Below, piece by piece: positions 26,077-39,300 of a stretch of DNA of 64,000 bases. Source of the DNA: Drosophila persimilis (lineage: Eukaryota; Arthropoda; Insecta; Diptera; Drosophilidae); the NCBI RefSeq assembly GCF_003286085.1, contig NW_020825288.1:21452001-21516000 (forward strand), read 5' to 3'. Each line of letters opens with the position of its first letter. Position 1 is the first letter of the stretch. The notes beneath the pieces are model-generated. The model was not told where the DNA came from. It did not search any database and saw only the letters and a list, made by a program, of their open reading frames with translations. The position numbers and the translations under genes are program-made.

Positions 26077-28507
26077 GCACATCCTAAAACTCGTAAATCT
26101 TGTGGCTAATGTGTGCATGTGATTTTCCCATTCGAAGAGAAGAAGAGAAGGCCTCTCTCTCTCTGCCTTTTGGTGGTTCTATTTATGCAGTTTGTCGACA
26201 AAGTTTTTAAGTGCATGTCAATGTTTATTGCGGCAAGATGTGGGCACCCAATTCTATGGGAGAGAGTGTGCGAACGAGTGGCAAAATCTATGTGGGAGAG
26301 TGTCCCCTCTACGAAGTAGAGAGTGTTCGACTGTAAACGAGTAAGTAAATCTGTTACGTGCTTAGTCTGGCTGTATTTTGGTTTTCCAAACTTTGTTTGT
26401 GTTTATTCTCTGGTCAGTCGGGGGGTGGTGTTGGAAAGTTACACAGAATTTTGGAAAATCCCACACACACATAAAGTGCTTCCACCCAAAGAACTACAAA
26501 GGATACACAGACCCATTAAATCGATTCCCCAAAAAACAACTGGAAGCCCCTCTTGCTCTGGACTTAGATCACGTATCTCTGGCCGTGTTAGAGGTAGCCT
26601 AATCCTCTCCAGTAAGTCCCAATCCTCATGCAAATGCAAAATTTCTTTTCTTTTCTCATTTGCCTAAAAGGTAACTGCTGTCCCAGGTCACTAAGTTTCA
26701 AATTTGCTGACCAGAGAATGCTACCAATTTCCATAGCCGGGGCTATGTGCTCGGCATACGCAAGAAGACCGACTATTGTCCATTGTTTGGCTTTTGTACC
26801 GTTTCGAGAGGTTTATCTTTGGCCAACAGAGGAGTTTCCTTGTAATTGTGTTGGGTAAATGGCCCGAAATACTAAAAATTAAACTGAAACTTTGCTGCTG
26901 GGTCAGCATTTCCAAAGAGAAAGTAGAGGTTTCACTTGTATTGTGTTTACCATAGAAAATATTTTTTCTCAGTGCAGGATTAGTTTCCTGTGAAAACAAT
27001 TAACCTACGCACAAATTGGCAAATATTTCCCTTTTAGCACCGGCTTAATTAAATGTTCACACAAGAGACAATGCAAAAAATAGAATCTACTAAAAGTTGT
27101 CCACAGTTTTTGTCGACACGTTTCCGGATTCCTGCAAATTGCACAACAATAAATATTTACATACTCATTAAACTTTTCACATTAAAATAATACAGGGACA
27201 TAGTGGAGAATAGAGTAGAGAGGGACTTAGCTCTGTCCAAAAAAAAAACTAAAAGGGAAAACTACACCCCGAACGAATAAACAAGAACAACAGTCAGGAG
27301 AAAAGCTTAAAACTTTTTCGATCTCTCGCACTGCAGGGAAAAGTTGTTTGTGGCCAAAAAGCCCCAACCTCAATCCTGGGGCCCAAGCCCAAGGATCCTT
27401 CACCCTGGACGTGTGGGCCTCGGCTCACGTGCGGTGAATTATAAGTTGGGTCTGGCTTTGGGTCTGTGTCTGGGTCCAGGTCTGTGCCTGGGTCTGGGTT
27501 TTGTGGTTGTCAAAATGCAAGACAAATTGAAATGTCTATGACAAAACATTCACTCAGCTGGTTTTAATTACAGTCGAGTCTGTTGTCAGTTCTGTGTGGA
27601 ATAGAAAGAGTTGATTGTGGCCAAACTTTGGATATTTCTAGACTGTTTCTCACAGATTGGGTATCTTCTTAGAAATTGTATAGCTTTTGATATCTTTTTC
27701 ATGTCATATGGCCATTGTAATAACTTAAATCTCTTTCTGTTTTGGACAACATTCATGACTTGTGGATGGAAGGTTCAAAGTTTATTGTTTATTATTTTTA
27801 TTTTATTATTTCTACTCGACCTCTTTCTTATAATATTTCCTTCCTGTTCAGTATCCCTTTTTGGCTCTTTTCAGGTCTCGCTATTTAAGCTAGTTATTTT
27901 TCAGAAGCGCTAACAGTAATTTAAACATAATCCAACCTCAGTTTAAGACAACTTTCCCTCTCCCGTACCATGCAATCCGCAGACGCCTTGAAAGAAAATT
28001 CATAAATCATAATTTTAGCCGTGTCATGTTTCGTTGCTCGTTGTGTGCTCGAGTCAAAATGGCTACCAGTCAGAAGCAGCCGGAGCCGCAGCCGCCGGAT
28101 CTGGAACAACTCTTCCTCCTCCCTTACATTCCCTGCGACAAGCTCGCACCCACACCCTTCAACACCCTGTACACCTTGGCGTATGAGTGATTTATGCAAA
28201 TAAAATTGTTAACCAAAATCGTTTTGCCCCCCATTTGAGTGCATTACATTTTGTGTGCTCAATGAGTTCCCCCAATAATGATGATGCTGACTGGCTGTGA
28301 CGCTGGTTTAAAGAGCTGGCAATTGTCCTGAATAATGGAATTGCCTGTGTCGTGTCTTTCCGTGTCGCATGCATATTTAAAGTTTTAATTTGCTGTTTAT
28401 ACTGTTTATATGCCCCAAGAACATGGGGCTAGACCATTGTTGTGTGCCCCTAAGCCCCGTCATAAAACATTTAAAGCTCTTTCGGTTGTCTGTGTCTCTC
28501 TGAATGG

Positions 28508-28533
28508 GTGTGTGTGTGTGTGTGTGTGTGTGT
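28508..28533 (+). repeat. GT dinucleotide microsatellite
   Basis: About thirteen GT units. Confidence 0.85.
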
Positions 28534-30842
28534 ATGGCCTTGTTGAGGGTAGAATGTGTGGGATGACTGCTGTTTTTTCTCCATACACTTTTTCTGTGCT
28601 TTGTGTGACTGTGTGTTGGCCACACAGCCTTCATCAAGTGCCAGCACGTTGGATGGCCAGGCACAATTAAGTGCATTTTATGTATGCTGCAGTTGCTCAA
28701 GTATGCTAATGAACATAGACCCCACCTCTAGGCCACATGTTTGACTCTTAAAGAGCTTAAATTTACCCATTTGTCCTTTCATTTTCCAACTGAATACAAA
28801 CTGTTTCCGGCATGAATCCAATCGAGCTGCATGAATGCTTCGAACGTGTGTCAGCCACAAGACCACTCGAGCCAAACGAAGCATCGACGAGGACTTCGGC
28901 AGGCTACAGGAAATGGGGGAAAACTCACAGTTCCTTTCTTTAATGCTAAGCAAATAAATTGACTGGTGGGCGCCTTAAAGTCTGCTAAATATTTTCCAGT
29001 TTTGATTTATTCTTTTTCTTCCATTCGGTCTCTATTTTTTCCCTCCTTCCTACATATCGTCTGATTGGTTTTTCTAATTCCAAGCTTTTAGCCTAATGGT
29101 TTTTTAAATATCACAAAACAATTGTTTGTGCCAGTCTTTGATACCCCATGCTATTGTTGTAATTATAACAAAAGATCTGTGGATCTAAAAGTATTGCATG
29201 AAATTTATTTCGCGAAAACATGTTTAATGAAATGTAAAATCGCTTCAATGTTGAATCTGGACTTTTGTTTATTAATGGGTTTTCGGAATGATTAGAAGCA
29301 TGTTGCGGTCAGTGAAGGATATACAAAACATTTTCAACCATTCAGAATAGCTTTTGCTCTGCCTTTTCCAGTGTTGCCATCCAGTCGAGTGCATATTAGT
29401 GTGACCACAATGAAATATAAGACTCCCAGAGCAATACAAGACATTCCACTTATCTGTAACCATTTGCGACTCCACGCAGCTAATGCTCCAATTAAACATC
29501 AAATGCATTTTAGTTTTTGCTCTGCCTCTACTTGTTCAGCGTTGCTACCTGGTATTTCCACGCCTGCTCAGAATCTAGGAGCACCGCGCGGGACCACCTC
29601 TTTGTTAATATTATTACATTCCATTTCATTTTCGATCTCTGGCCCTCGTTCATTATGCGTTTCATTATTTTAGTCCGCTCGAATTAAGTTGCTTAATTGC
29701 ACTATGTTCAAACTGATTATGCAAATGCACACCACTGCCATTGAATGTTGCAGGTCCACCCCCCCACTGTATGTTTGAGCCCGCAGGTGCCCGCATACCA
29801 GACAGATTTTGTGCAAATGATTGCCAGCAGGCCCGAAAAACGATTTCCAACTACTAAAAAAAAAAAGTGGAAATAATAGAAAACCCACAGCGAAAATGAG
29901 AAATTTCCCATAAGCGGAAGGCAAATGGTCGAAATTGTGATATTTTTCGAGTGCCGATGCTGCTGTTATTGCTGTTGCAATCAACATGACATTGTCAATT
30001 AGAATTTAAATGAAAAGTGTTTCTGCCTTCCAGCGCCCGGCCAGGAATTGTGGGCAATTAAATTAAAAGTGTTTCGTGTTTTGCTTCTGTTTCTATTTGA
30101 CTTAATTAAATGAACAACATTTCAATGGGGAAGAGTCGGAGCAGAGCCACATCTGGTGATGACTTCTTCTATTAAATATAAATGATTGACACTTGTGCGT
30201 TTGAATATTGAATTTTGGTAAGATTTTGGCAGTCAATAATGTCCTTGAGAAATGTAAGGGTTTCATTTTCCATTTCCCTGGAGCCTAAGCCGAGCCTAAG
30301 CCTCAGCATCAGTTTCCATTGCACTTTAGTTAAGATCCTTCTCATGTGCAACCCAAACATGTCATTTCATTACTCGTATACGTACATAAGCATACACTTA
30401 CTCGTATTCCTGCCAACAGTTTTCAATCAATAATCCCCTGCCGAGCCGCATCTTGCATGTCAACTACAAATCTCCATCTCCTCTCGTATTCTCTATAAGT
30501 CTCTCTTATGTATATCTGGCCTCTCTTTCTGTGTCATTTTAGTTATATGTTTTTCTACAATTTAAATTACATTTGTCTCTCAGACAAGTTGCCAATGCGC
30601 CTGAATGCATGCTGCACATATTTCATGCCCAAACCGAAGGGAAATATCTTCAGAACAGTGGAAAAAATAAGCGCAATTGTTAAGAAAATACACCTCTTTA
30701 TGAAAGGACCATTTTATAAATGAAAAGATGTGCTTTTGTTCCACTGTTTGCACAATTTATAGTTGCAGATGTCGTCGCCATCGCTCAGAAATTTACATAA
30801 GTGGAAGTTTCTGTTGCTTTGATTTGGCCCCGAGTCTTGCGG

Positions 30843-30866
30843 CCTGCGTCCTGCGTCCTGCGTCCG
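30843..30866 (+). repeat. Seven-base CCTGCGT repeat
   Basis: Three to four copies of CCTGCGT, the last one diverged (CCGGCGT). Confidence 0.7.
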
Positions 30867-31844
30867 GCGTTTCGGTCCTGCCACATGTGGCAGCCTGCCT
30901 GCCTGCCATGCAAAATTATGAAAATGAAGATGCAGACAGGGCGACGGGCAGAGAGGAAGACAGACTTTTTCCCCATATATTCAGGAACTCCATTCCGTTG
31001 TAATCGCTGGCATGCGTATGCAAATATTTGAAGGAATTTCGTTAATGGAATTTGACTGGCAACGCAACCAGGGCATGATTTGATTTTGAGAAAGTATAGG
31101 GAAGGGGGAGGCAAAGGGACAATGATGGCACGATATGCGAGAGGAGATGTAGGGGCAAACAGCAGATGCGATGTAAAACTTTGACAATGCATGACAGACA
31201 ATAGCTGCTTGATGCCACACAATGCGGCAAGAGCCGCACAATGCAAGATGTCAATCAGGCAAGATGATCCCCAGCTCAGTTCGGTTCGGGTGTCTATCAA
31301 AGGCAACTCTTATCATCTGTTTGTCCTCCTCAAGGACGTCTTAAAGTCAACACGAAATTTAATTAATGCCAAGGCAGAAAAAAATAAGAGACCAGAACGG
31401 GGGAATGGGAATGGGAACGGGAACGGGGACACGGGTGAGACTGAGCGGCGTCGTCACATGATGCCAGAGAAATAACACTCTGGCCCTGGCAGCTGTTACA
31501 TGGACCTTCTCGACGAGGACACGTGCTAAATTCCCTAGAATTTTTTAAGCATTTAAAACAATAACGAGACACGCGGAGGAGCTCTGAAACAGGCAGCTCG
31601 ACGAAGCCCCCGGCTATTAACGTTAGCCAGCCTCGTGCCAGGTAATAAATCTCAGCCTGTCAGCCAGCTGCCTCCAACAGCCGCAAAAGCAACAGAACCT
31701 GCAGCAACAGTACAGTACAGAACATCATCCAGCCTTACTCCCGACTTATTTACAGTATTTAAAAGGTGGTCGCGGTTTGGGTTTCCGCGTCGAGCTTGCC
31801 CCGCGAAGTTTTCCACAACGGTGCTCGCAAATTGCCTGGCATTC

Positions 31845-31980
31845 AGTGCGAGACACGTTAATCGGGAGCGAGGGAATGGTCCGAATGGTGGCTTCTCTCT
31901 TGAGCCGTTGAGGAAAGCAGCTTTCATCACAGATGCCGCCGCACGCAAGATAAACTGCAAATGAGTGAAAATCAATCAAG
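31845..31980 (+). other. Candidate non-coding first exon ending in a splice donor
   Basis: An initiator-like word TCAGTG is centred at 31,845, with the candidate +1 at its A. About 136 bp downstream there is a strong splice donor: AATCAAG, then GTAAGAG at 31,981. The intervening sequence is GC-richer than its neighbours. No TATA box lies at the expected distance (a TATTTAAAA word is about 85 bp upstream) and the +28 position does not match a DPE. It could be an upstream 5' UTR exon of the serotonin receptor gene, some other non-coding transcript, or chance. I hold it as a weak prediction. Confidence 0.22.
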
Positions 31981-33291
31981 GTAAGAGAGTGATTCATAAG
32001 GCAGTCAGTCAGCTGGAAAGTATGCAACCAATTCTGTGAAGCAAGCCTCAAAGGGGACACGTGGAACCCAATTGATGTTTTTTAGAAGCTATGGCTGTAA
32101 GTTTTTTGTTTGAAAGTATCCCCAGAGTATAATGAGTCTGATCTCTAAAACTTCCGTACATCTCATCAGCGATTAAACTTATATATCATAATCCTCCAAA
32201 GAGAGTTTAGTCTTGTAAAACACACATTTACCACCCAAAAAACTCCACCTTCTTTTCATATTGGAAAGAAACTCTAAAGCATATGCTAAAGCCACACATG
32301 TGTGTTTCGCATTTATATTTTTATTTGGGTTCTCACATTACAAAGACATACAATGATGATTGTTATGAATATTTTTAGACATTTCACGCTTGACCTTTCC
32401 TCTCTCTCCCGCTGTCTGTAGGAGAATTGAATGGAATTTGCTTTCCCCAAAGATATGCCCCAATAAAAGCAGGAGAACAAATGTCAATAAATACGCATTT
32501 ATTGGGCAAAGGAGATGCCAAGGCATGCGATCCATATGAATATAAATAAGTATGAATACCCATAACTAAATAACTAAACTTGTTAGGCAGTACGTGATGG
32601 GGGCAAACGCGGGCACGGTGTGCAAATATTTGATACAGCGCCGTGTGTATGCCTTTGAACTTCCAGGAAACCGACAGATGGCTTTAGTGGAGTGTGTGCG
32701 ACAGGTGTATGGGCTAGGCAAATATTGTCTAAGAACCCGTGGGAATACCAGCACACGCAGAGGCCTCCTCCTCTTTCTTCAGGATATCAAGTGGCAGGCG
32801 GCAATCAAAAGCGATACTCCTGTGGGTCTGCAGATATATACTCCTCCTGTTACTCCTGCTCACACATTGTAACGATACAATAATGCTGTCTCCACTGTAT
32901 ACGAGTATATGGCCCCAGACTCATCATGTGTGCCCCGCATGAGGTTTTTGCGCCACGTTTGCGGATTTTATGCCCCATATTGGCTTTTAATTTTACGCGC
33001 AACTGCTGAGCCGCAGTGTCAGCAGCTTTTGGAATTCGGCTATCAGCCAAATTATTGTTGGGATCATGCGGCACAGACATTATTATCCTGCCACTCTCTG
33101 TCTTCCTCAATGCAGCAGGAAATTTTGTTGTGTGTACTTTATGTAAATAAATGTGTACATTTTTATGTTTCCCTGATATTAAGGGGGAACAATGGTGCTC
33201 GTATTCAGTTGGCATTTCCATACACCCTGGGATAATGATTATGAAATGAAGGTGGAACTGTCTTTCAGTCTGGGTAAATCTACTTTAGCAC

Positions 33292-33319
<28 letters not shown>
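33292..33319 (+). repeat. CT dinucleotide microsatellite
   Basis: About fourteen CT units. Confidence 0.85.
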
Positions 33320-33323
<4 letters not shown>

Positions 33324-35670
33324 TGGCCTCTGGGGCATCAGGATGCCAGACAACAATGTACAACACAAACTGTCGCTGGTTTACTTTATTACCTTGCAGA
33401 TACAAGCAGACACAAACACACAGATACAACACACTTACCACCACACACACACACAGGAGAATAAAGAGCATTAAAAATGAATACAAGTACACCGCACAGT
33501 GATTCAATTTGCGGCATTTTACTTTTCATTATCGCCGCCAAGCTGCAAAATTAACAATAATCATTTTTATGTCTCAACACACATGAAGTTATTAAAAACG
33601 GTGTATGTATGCGTGTATATGGGTGTGTGTTGGTGTGCTTTTAAGCACATTTCCGCTTAATCTTTTAATGAAAAGCGAATGCAATCCGAGAGGCAGCAAA
33701 GGGGAGCGAAACGTCTCATCTTTAGCATTATACATTTTCAATTATGAAATTTAATTTGCACCGACACAAAACAGCAACAATAACAACAACAATCGTATTA
33801 ACAATGAATGAGCTTAATTATATACTTTCATCATTCCCCACATGAATCATGAATTTGCGGTGGTATACAATTAATTTACATGAGCAAACCATTAATTGTC
33901 CATGAAAAACAGTCAGGAAGCTATATCTGTGTATCTGTATGTGGCTGTGTATGTATGCTTAATTCATGGAATTAAACCAACCAAACTGGAACAATGAGGT
34001 TTCAGCAGAGGCGGTTGAATATAATGTGGACTTCTCTCTTTCATTTGAACTGGAGCAAAATGCAAGTAGAAAAGCGTTTAAGTCCTTTTCATTCATACAA
34101 ATATATTGCATTACTGTAGAATATTTACTCCACAATTAAACTACCCAGAAAGAAACACTGACAATCAAGTGATTAACCCAGAACCTGTATGGCCTTTAAG
34201 CGGAAGCGAAAGTGCTGTCGCATAGTCGAAGGATAAAAAGAGAATGACCCATTATTATTTATGGCGGTCGCATGCGGCGGTCGACCAGCAGGCGAGAGTC
34301 AGAAAGCTAGTTTCGTCACACGCGGCGTATGCTTAATGCGCTTCCATAATTCAAGGGCTCAGCTGCAGGTCGTCTAGTCAAGTCAAGCAGAGCAAAAGGC
34401 TTTAAGCCCGAGTCAATGAGAGAGATAGTGAAACAGGGGCAGCAGAGTGCGAACAAGGATTGTTTGGGCAAAAGGCAACAACAACACAACGAGAGCCATT
34501 CAAGCAAATAAATGTACCGGAAATTGTTGGGAGTTCTGTAGAGAGCGGAGGTTCAATGTCCAATGTCCAGCTGGTTGGACGCTCAAGAGCGTTGTCCTTT
34601 CTGGCAGCTTTACTCCCACACCTTATCTTGTGGATTCTTCCTTTGGCAACCTCTCATGCCGCCTTTATCTTTCCCTCTTTCTTCCTTTATCAACCTCTTA
34701 TTACCTTCTTTTAATATTTATTAAATCAACTGTAAATGATTACCTTTCTCACAGAATTCCCTTATTAAAGCTGCCATCGAAAAGAATGCCGCTTGCAACA
34801 GAATTTTGGCTTTCAAATTTACAACCCACTAAAAATCCCCCCTGAAACTGCAGCCAGAAGAAAAGTTATATATGTCCCATGGTTTTTTTATATAGTATAT
34901 TAACGAGCACATAAATTCAATGACAAAAGCTGGCCAACTCTTGGCTGTTGCCCTGTGCTCTCATATCACAAAGCTATTAAATAATGTGGAATTTGGTTTC
35001 GTTTTTCTTCTTCCCCTAGATTTTTTCCCAGATAGACGCCTGAAAACTTGTACGATAAGCGGATTGTAGTAAGAAATAGTTGGGAATTGTGGATCCTGAC
35101 TCACAGTTGACTTGATATATGAACAGAGCCTGCAATCTGTCAATGAAATCTGTGTGACAAATCGTGTTCTAAACTCTCGCAAATCACATTTCCCTGAAAT
35201 CTAAGAGTGGCATTAATTATACTTAGCTTCAGCCGAACACATTGTATTCAAAGTAAACCTGATTTAAGTGACTCATTTGCTGGTTATCTTTCCAGGACTT
35301 ACTTTGCTTTTTTGAATTTACATTTTCTGGAACTTAAATTCCAGTTTTCTGTTACTGGAAAGTCATATTTTATGCGAATAAAACTCACATTTTCAGCAAC
35401 TGTTTTACATTCATTAAACTTTTCACATTTTCGCCACGTGGCAGGGTTTTTAAGCCAACTACTACGTTTCGGCCTTATCTGGTTGGCTCAAGTGAAATCC
35501 AAGCTGCTAATTGGGGCCCCAGGCAAAGCCACATAAGGAAGCCAAAAAATAAGAATAAAATGTGTAAAATAAAGTTACCTTTTGGCTTGGCTCTGCTCTC
35601 AACTTTTTGTTAAGCGCATTACGTTTCATTTTATCTGGGTGACGGGCCCTGAGGCCAAGTAGCCACTAGG

Positions 35671-35682
35671 CGTATGCGTAAT
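35671..35682 (+). promoter_or_regulatory. CGTATGCGTAAT site
   Basis: An exact match to the 12-bp core of the dispersed family. It predates the neighbouring retrotransposon, which inserted about 190 bp to the right. Confidence 0.35.
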
Positions 35683-35869
35683 ATCGTTGTTCCGCCTCCT
35701 GCGTGCCCCTCTTAATTGTATCGCGAGTCCTTGAACCGAAAGCAACACATGACCCATCTCAAAGCGATAAGTTGCAGGCTCCGATTCGCCCAGAACATGG
35801 CGTGTCCTTGTAGTGTCAACCTTTACTTGTTGTCTTCTTATTTTCCCCCAAAAACGGAAATAGCAAACA

Positions 35870-35874
35870 ATATT
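35870..35874. repeat. Target site duplication, left copy
   Basis: ATATT directly precedes the left LTR and is repeated directly after the right LTR at 42,318-42,322. A 5-bp duplication is the usual size for BEL/Pao integrases. Confidence 0.9.
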
Positions 35875-36349
35875 TGTTGAGACAACGAGCTTTTTCGCTG
35901 ACTATGATTGTTCAATAATTTCACAAATTATTAATTTCCGAAAACGTTATAAATTTTATTATAGGTATTTTGTGTGTTGAGGGTGGCCGAAGATGCCAGA
36001 GCCTTTTACAATAGTATTAGAGTGATACACTTGGATGAGGCAAGCGAGCCGATCTCGAGCCAAAGTAATAGATTGGGGACAAAAGGGTCTGTTCTCCAAC
36101 TATATCAAGCGGTAACTGCTAGAGCAGGCGCAGCTGCTGACGGCTTAGCGACGGCATAGGAAAGAAAAGATAACAAGAGCGAGCATAGATAAGAATAGAT
36201 GATTAAATGAGAGCATGTTGCTGAGCGAGCATAGATAAAGCTACGCTTACGTTACGTTAGTTTAGTATAATGACCAAAATAGAAAAGAAAGTGAATTGAT
36301 AGGCAATAAAACAATGGTATAAAATTTACACTCGGGCTTCGCCCGAACA
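35875..36349 (-). repeat. 3' LTR (left copy)
   Basis: This 475-bp LTR begins TGTTGAGACAACG and ends GGCTTCGCCCGAACA on the plus strand. It reads as identical to the right copy. The last 24 bp on the internal side also encode the end of the gag-pol frame. Confidence 0.95.
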
Positions 36350-39300
36350 TACTCCCCCCGTGGAAGGATCCATGCCTTTCACCTCATCTCGTAGAGGCAA
36401 TAGACATAGTTTTGCAAGTGCTCTTCGGCTAACACCTGTAGCCATCCTGATCAAGGCGACTCGAGATACGCCATCAGCTCCTGGGATGAGCTCGAGGATT
36501 CTCGCTAGAGGCCACTTCAGAGGAGGGAAGTTCTCGTCCTTAACAAGAACGACATCATTGACGTGAAGCTCAGGATTCCGGGTGCGCCACTTCGTTCTTT
36601 CTTGAAGACTGGTTAAATACGATTGGCGCCAGCGAGACCAAAAGATTTGCTGAAGCTGTGTGACCTTCTGCCAACGGTCCAAGCGATCGACGTTTAAATG
36701 AACCAAGTCAGGCTCCAAGAAGGTTGTGATAGGGGCGCCAACTAGAAAATGGCTGGGCGTGAGTACATCGAGATCTGCAGGGTTCTCTGAAAGAGGAAAC
36801 AATGGCCTTGAATTAATGATTGCACAGATATTGCACGCGAGAGTGCGCAGCTCATCAAATCCAAGAAGCGAGGATCCGAGGGCACGTCGAAGATGATGCT
36901 TAGCAAGCTTGACTGACGCCTCCCACAATCCTCCAAAATGTGGCGATCTAGGAGGAATGAAACGCCAATCGATGCAATCGTTGAGACAAGCTTGATGCAC
37001 GGCTTCTTGATGACTGTCGCTTAGGAATAGCGACTTAAGTTCCGCCAGTTCGTTCCGCGCTCCAACAAAATTTGTGGCATTATCTGACCAAATACGAATC
37101 GGTCTTCCACGGGTGCAAATGAAACGGCGAAGAGCAGAGAGGAACGCAGATGTTGTAAGATCCTTCACAAGCTCGATGTGAACCGCCTTGGTGGAGAAGC
37201 ATATAAAAATGCTCATGTAGCACTTTAGTGGGGGCCGGTTTCGAACTTCTGATTTATACAGGAACGGACCGCAATAGTCCACGCCGGTAACTAAAAATGC
37301 ACGAGATTCGCTGACTCTGTCCACCGGAAGATCTGCCATTATTTGCTCGAGAGTTCGAGGCTTCACTCTAAAGCATCTGACACACTTTTGGATTACGTGT
37401 GCTACGGTCTTTCGGCCACCGATTGGCCAGTACGTTTGACGAATGATGGCTAATAGCGACTGGGGTCCAGCGTGAAGGTGCTTTTCGTGTAAGTGCCGTA
37501 TCAGAGCAGAAGTGATGGAATGATTCTTGGGCAATATTATGGGATGCCGTGCTTCAAAGTCCAAGGTAGAGTTTTTAAGACGCCCTCCAACTCGAAGCAA
37601 ACCGCAATCATCTAAAAATGGCGAAAGAGAGGCGATCGAGCTTGAAGCCTTGATGTCCTTTCGCGTTTCCAGGGCTCTTATTTCAGTGGATAGACGAGAT
37701 TGTTGAGTAAGACGAATAAGCAGTTCGGTTCCCAAACGCAAGTCCTCCACAGTTATTCCAGACTTTCGTCGATGAATGAATTTGCATACATACGCAAAAA
37801 TTCGTTGCATTTTGGGGAAGGAATTTACAAACTTTGATTCTTCCACCAAATATCTTGACGCGCAGTTTGTAATTAGTATGGTTTTTCGTGCCTCCAAAAC
37901 CGGATCTGGAAGAGCAGGTGTACTTGGCCATTGATCCTTACTGGCTGTCAAGTATGTAGGTCCATACTTCCAAAGATGAGAATTGATGAGCTCAGCTGGT
38001 AATGATCCTCGAGAAAGCATATCGGCAGGGTTTAGATCAGTTGGCACGTGCAGCCAAGACATTCCAGATGTGAGTTCCTGAATAACAGAAAGTCTATTAG
38101 CGACAAATACATTGAAGTTGGATGGTTGATTCTTGATCCAAGCCAAAACGACTGTGGAGTCACACCAGCAATAATAAGAGCACTTGAAGTTCATCAAAGA
38201 CACTTCATGCATAAGCTGAGCGAGTAGCGCTGCACCACATAATTCCAACTTGGGTATTGTGATAGTCTTCAGTGGCGCTACACGAGATCTGGAAGATAGA
38301 AGATTTGCCTTGACTCCATTGTCGCCTTGCGAAACAGCGTAGATGCAAGCTCCATAAGCACTCATGCTGGCATCACAAAATCCATGCATTTCAAGGTTGC
38401 TGCTTCGAAGGAAAGATAGGCGCGGGAAAGAAATTTGTTGCATAGAGTCAAACTGCTGAATAAAGTTGATCCAAGTTGTGCGTAAGGAGACTGGCAGACT
38501 TTCATCCCAATGAAGCTTTTCTTTCCACAGCTGCTGTAGAAATATTTTTGCTTTAGTAATAACTGGCCCTATAAGTCCGAGTGGATCATAAAATCGCGCA
38601 ATAGTTGACAATACAACTCGCTTAGTTGGTTTCGAAGGGACTTGATTGGGACAGAATGAAAATAATAGCTCATCCGAAGTGGGATTCCATGCTAAACCTA
38701 GCGTCTTGGTTACATCGCTGCCATCAGTAAATTTAACAAATGTTTCCCTATCTTCATGGGGTGTTTGATCGAGTACATATGTATCGTTGGAACACCATTT
38801 TCTGATCTTGAAATTTCCTTTGGCTAATAGTCCTGACACCTGGCGAATTATTTCCAGCACCTCATTTGTAGTATCTCCCCCCGTTAGCAAATCATCCACG
38901 TAAAAGTCCCGCAGCACAACTTCAGAGCCAATTGGATATGACGAACTCTCGTCTGCCGCTAGTTGGTGCATAGAACGGACGGCCAGAAATGCTGCTGGTT
39001 TCGTTCCATAGGTCACGGTATCCAGCTTGAATGTCCTTAGCTCCTCGAGGGGTGAGTCACGCCACAGTATGCACTGCAGAAAACTATCTTGGGGCGAGAC
39101 ACGGACGCATCTATACATTTTACAAATGTCACCAGTCAATGCTATACGAAAGGTACGAAATCGAAGAAGAGTCGTAACTAACTTTGGCTGAATTGTTGGG
39201 CCTGACATCAATATATCGTTGAGGGAATATCCTGTAGATGTACAAGCGGATCCGTCGAAAACTACTCGGAGTTTTGTGGTGGTTTTGTCTTCTCTTAAGA

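Larger units (their letters stand above)
15701..31600. other. Large non-coding region
   Basis: No coding gene is supported. The longest open frames are scattered, shadow each other on opposite strands and carry no domain. The region contains simple repeats at 17,945-17,967 (GA), 26,054-26,076 (CA), 28,508-28,533 (GT) and 30,843-30,866 (CCTGCGT). There is an 11-bp tandem pair at 20,510-20,531, a repeated GGCTCTAACTATA (23,200 and 23,228), the inverted motif pair at 19,177-19,210, and members of the GTATGCGTAA family at 22,195, 25,639 and 25,743. It is consistent with a long intron or intergenic regulatory DNA. Confidence 0.55.
31981..35869. other. Non-coding region left of the retrotransposon
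   Basis: No coding gene is supported. It holds a CT microsatellite at 33,292-33,319, a one-mismatch family site CGTATGCTTAAT at 34,326-34,337, and an exact CGTATGCGTAAT at 35,671-35,682 only about 190 bp from the insertion point. Open frames here have no recognisable domain. Confidence 0.55.

Noticed and set aside
26041-28540. Repeated short units that might suggest a CRISPR-like array
   Set aside because: These are CA and GT microsatellites without spacers, and the window is an insect genome.
30785-31306. 173-codon open frame on the minus strand
   Set aside because: Several overlapping frames on both strands are open here. The translation is cysteine- and leucine-rich without a domain and crosses a seven-base repeat.
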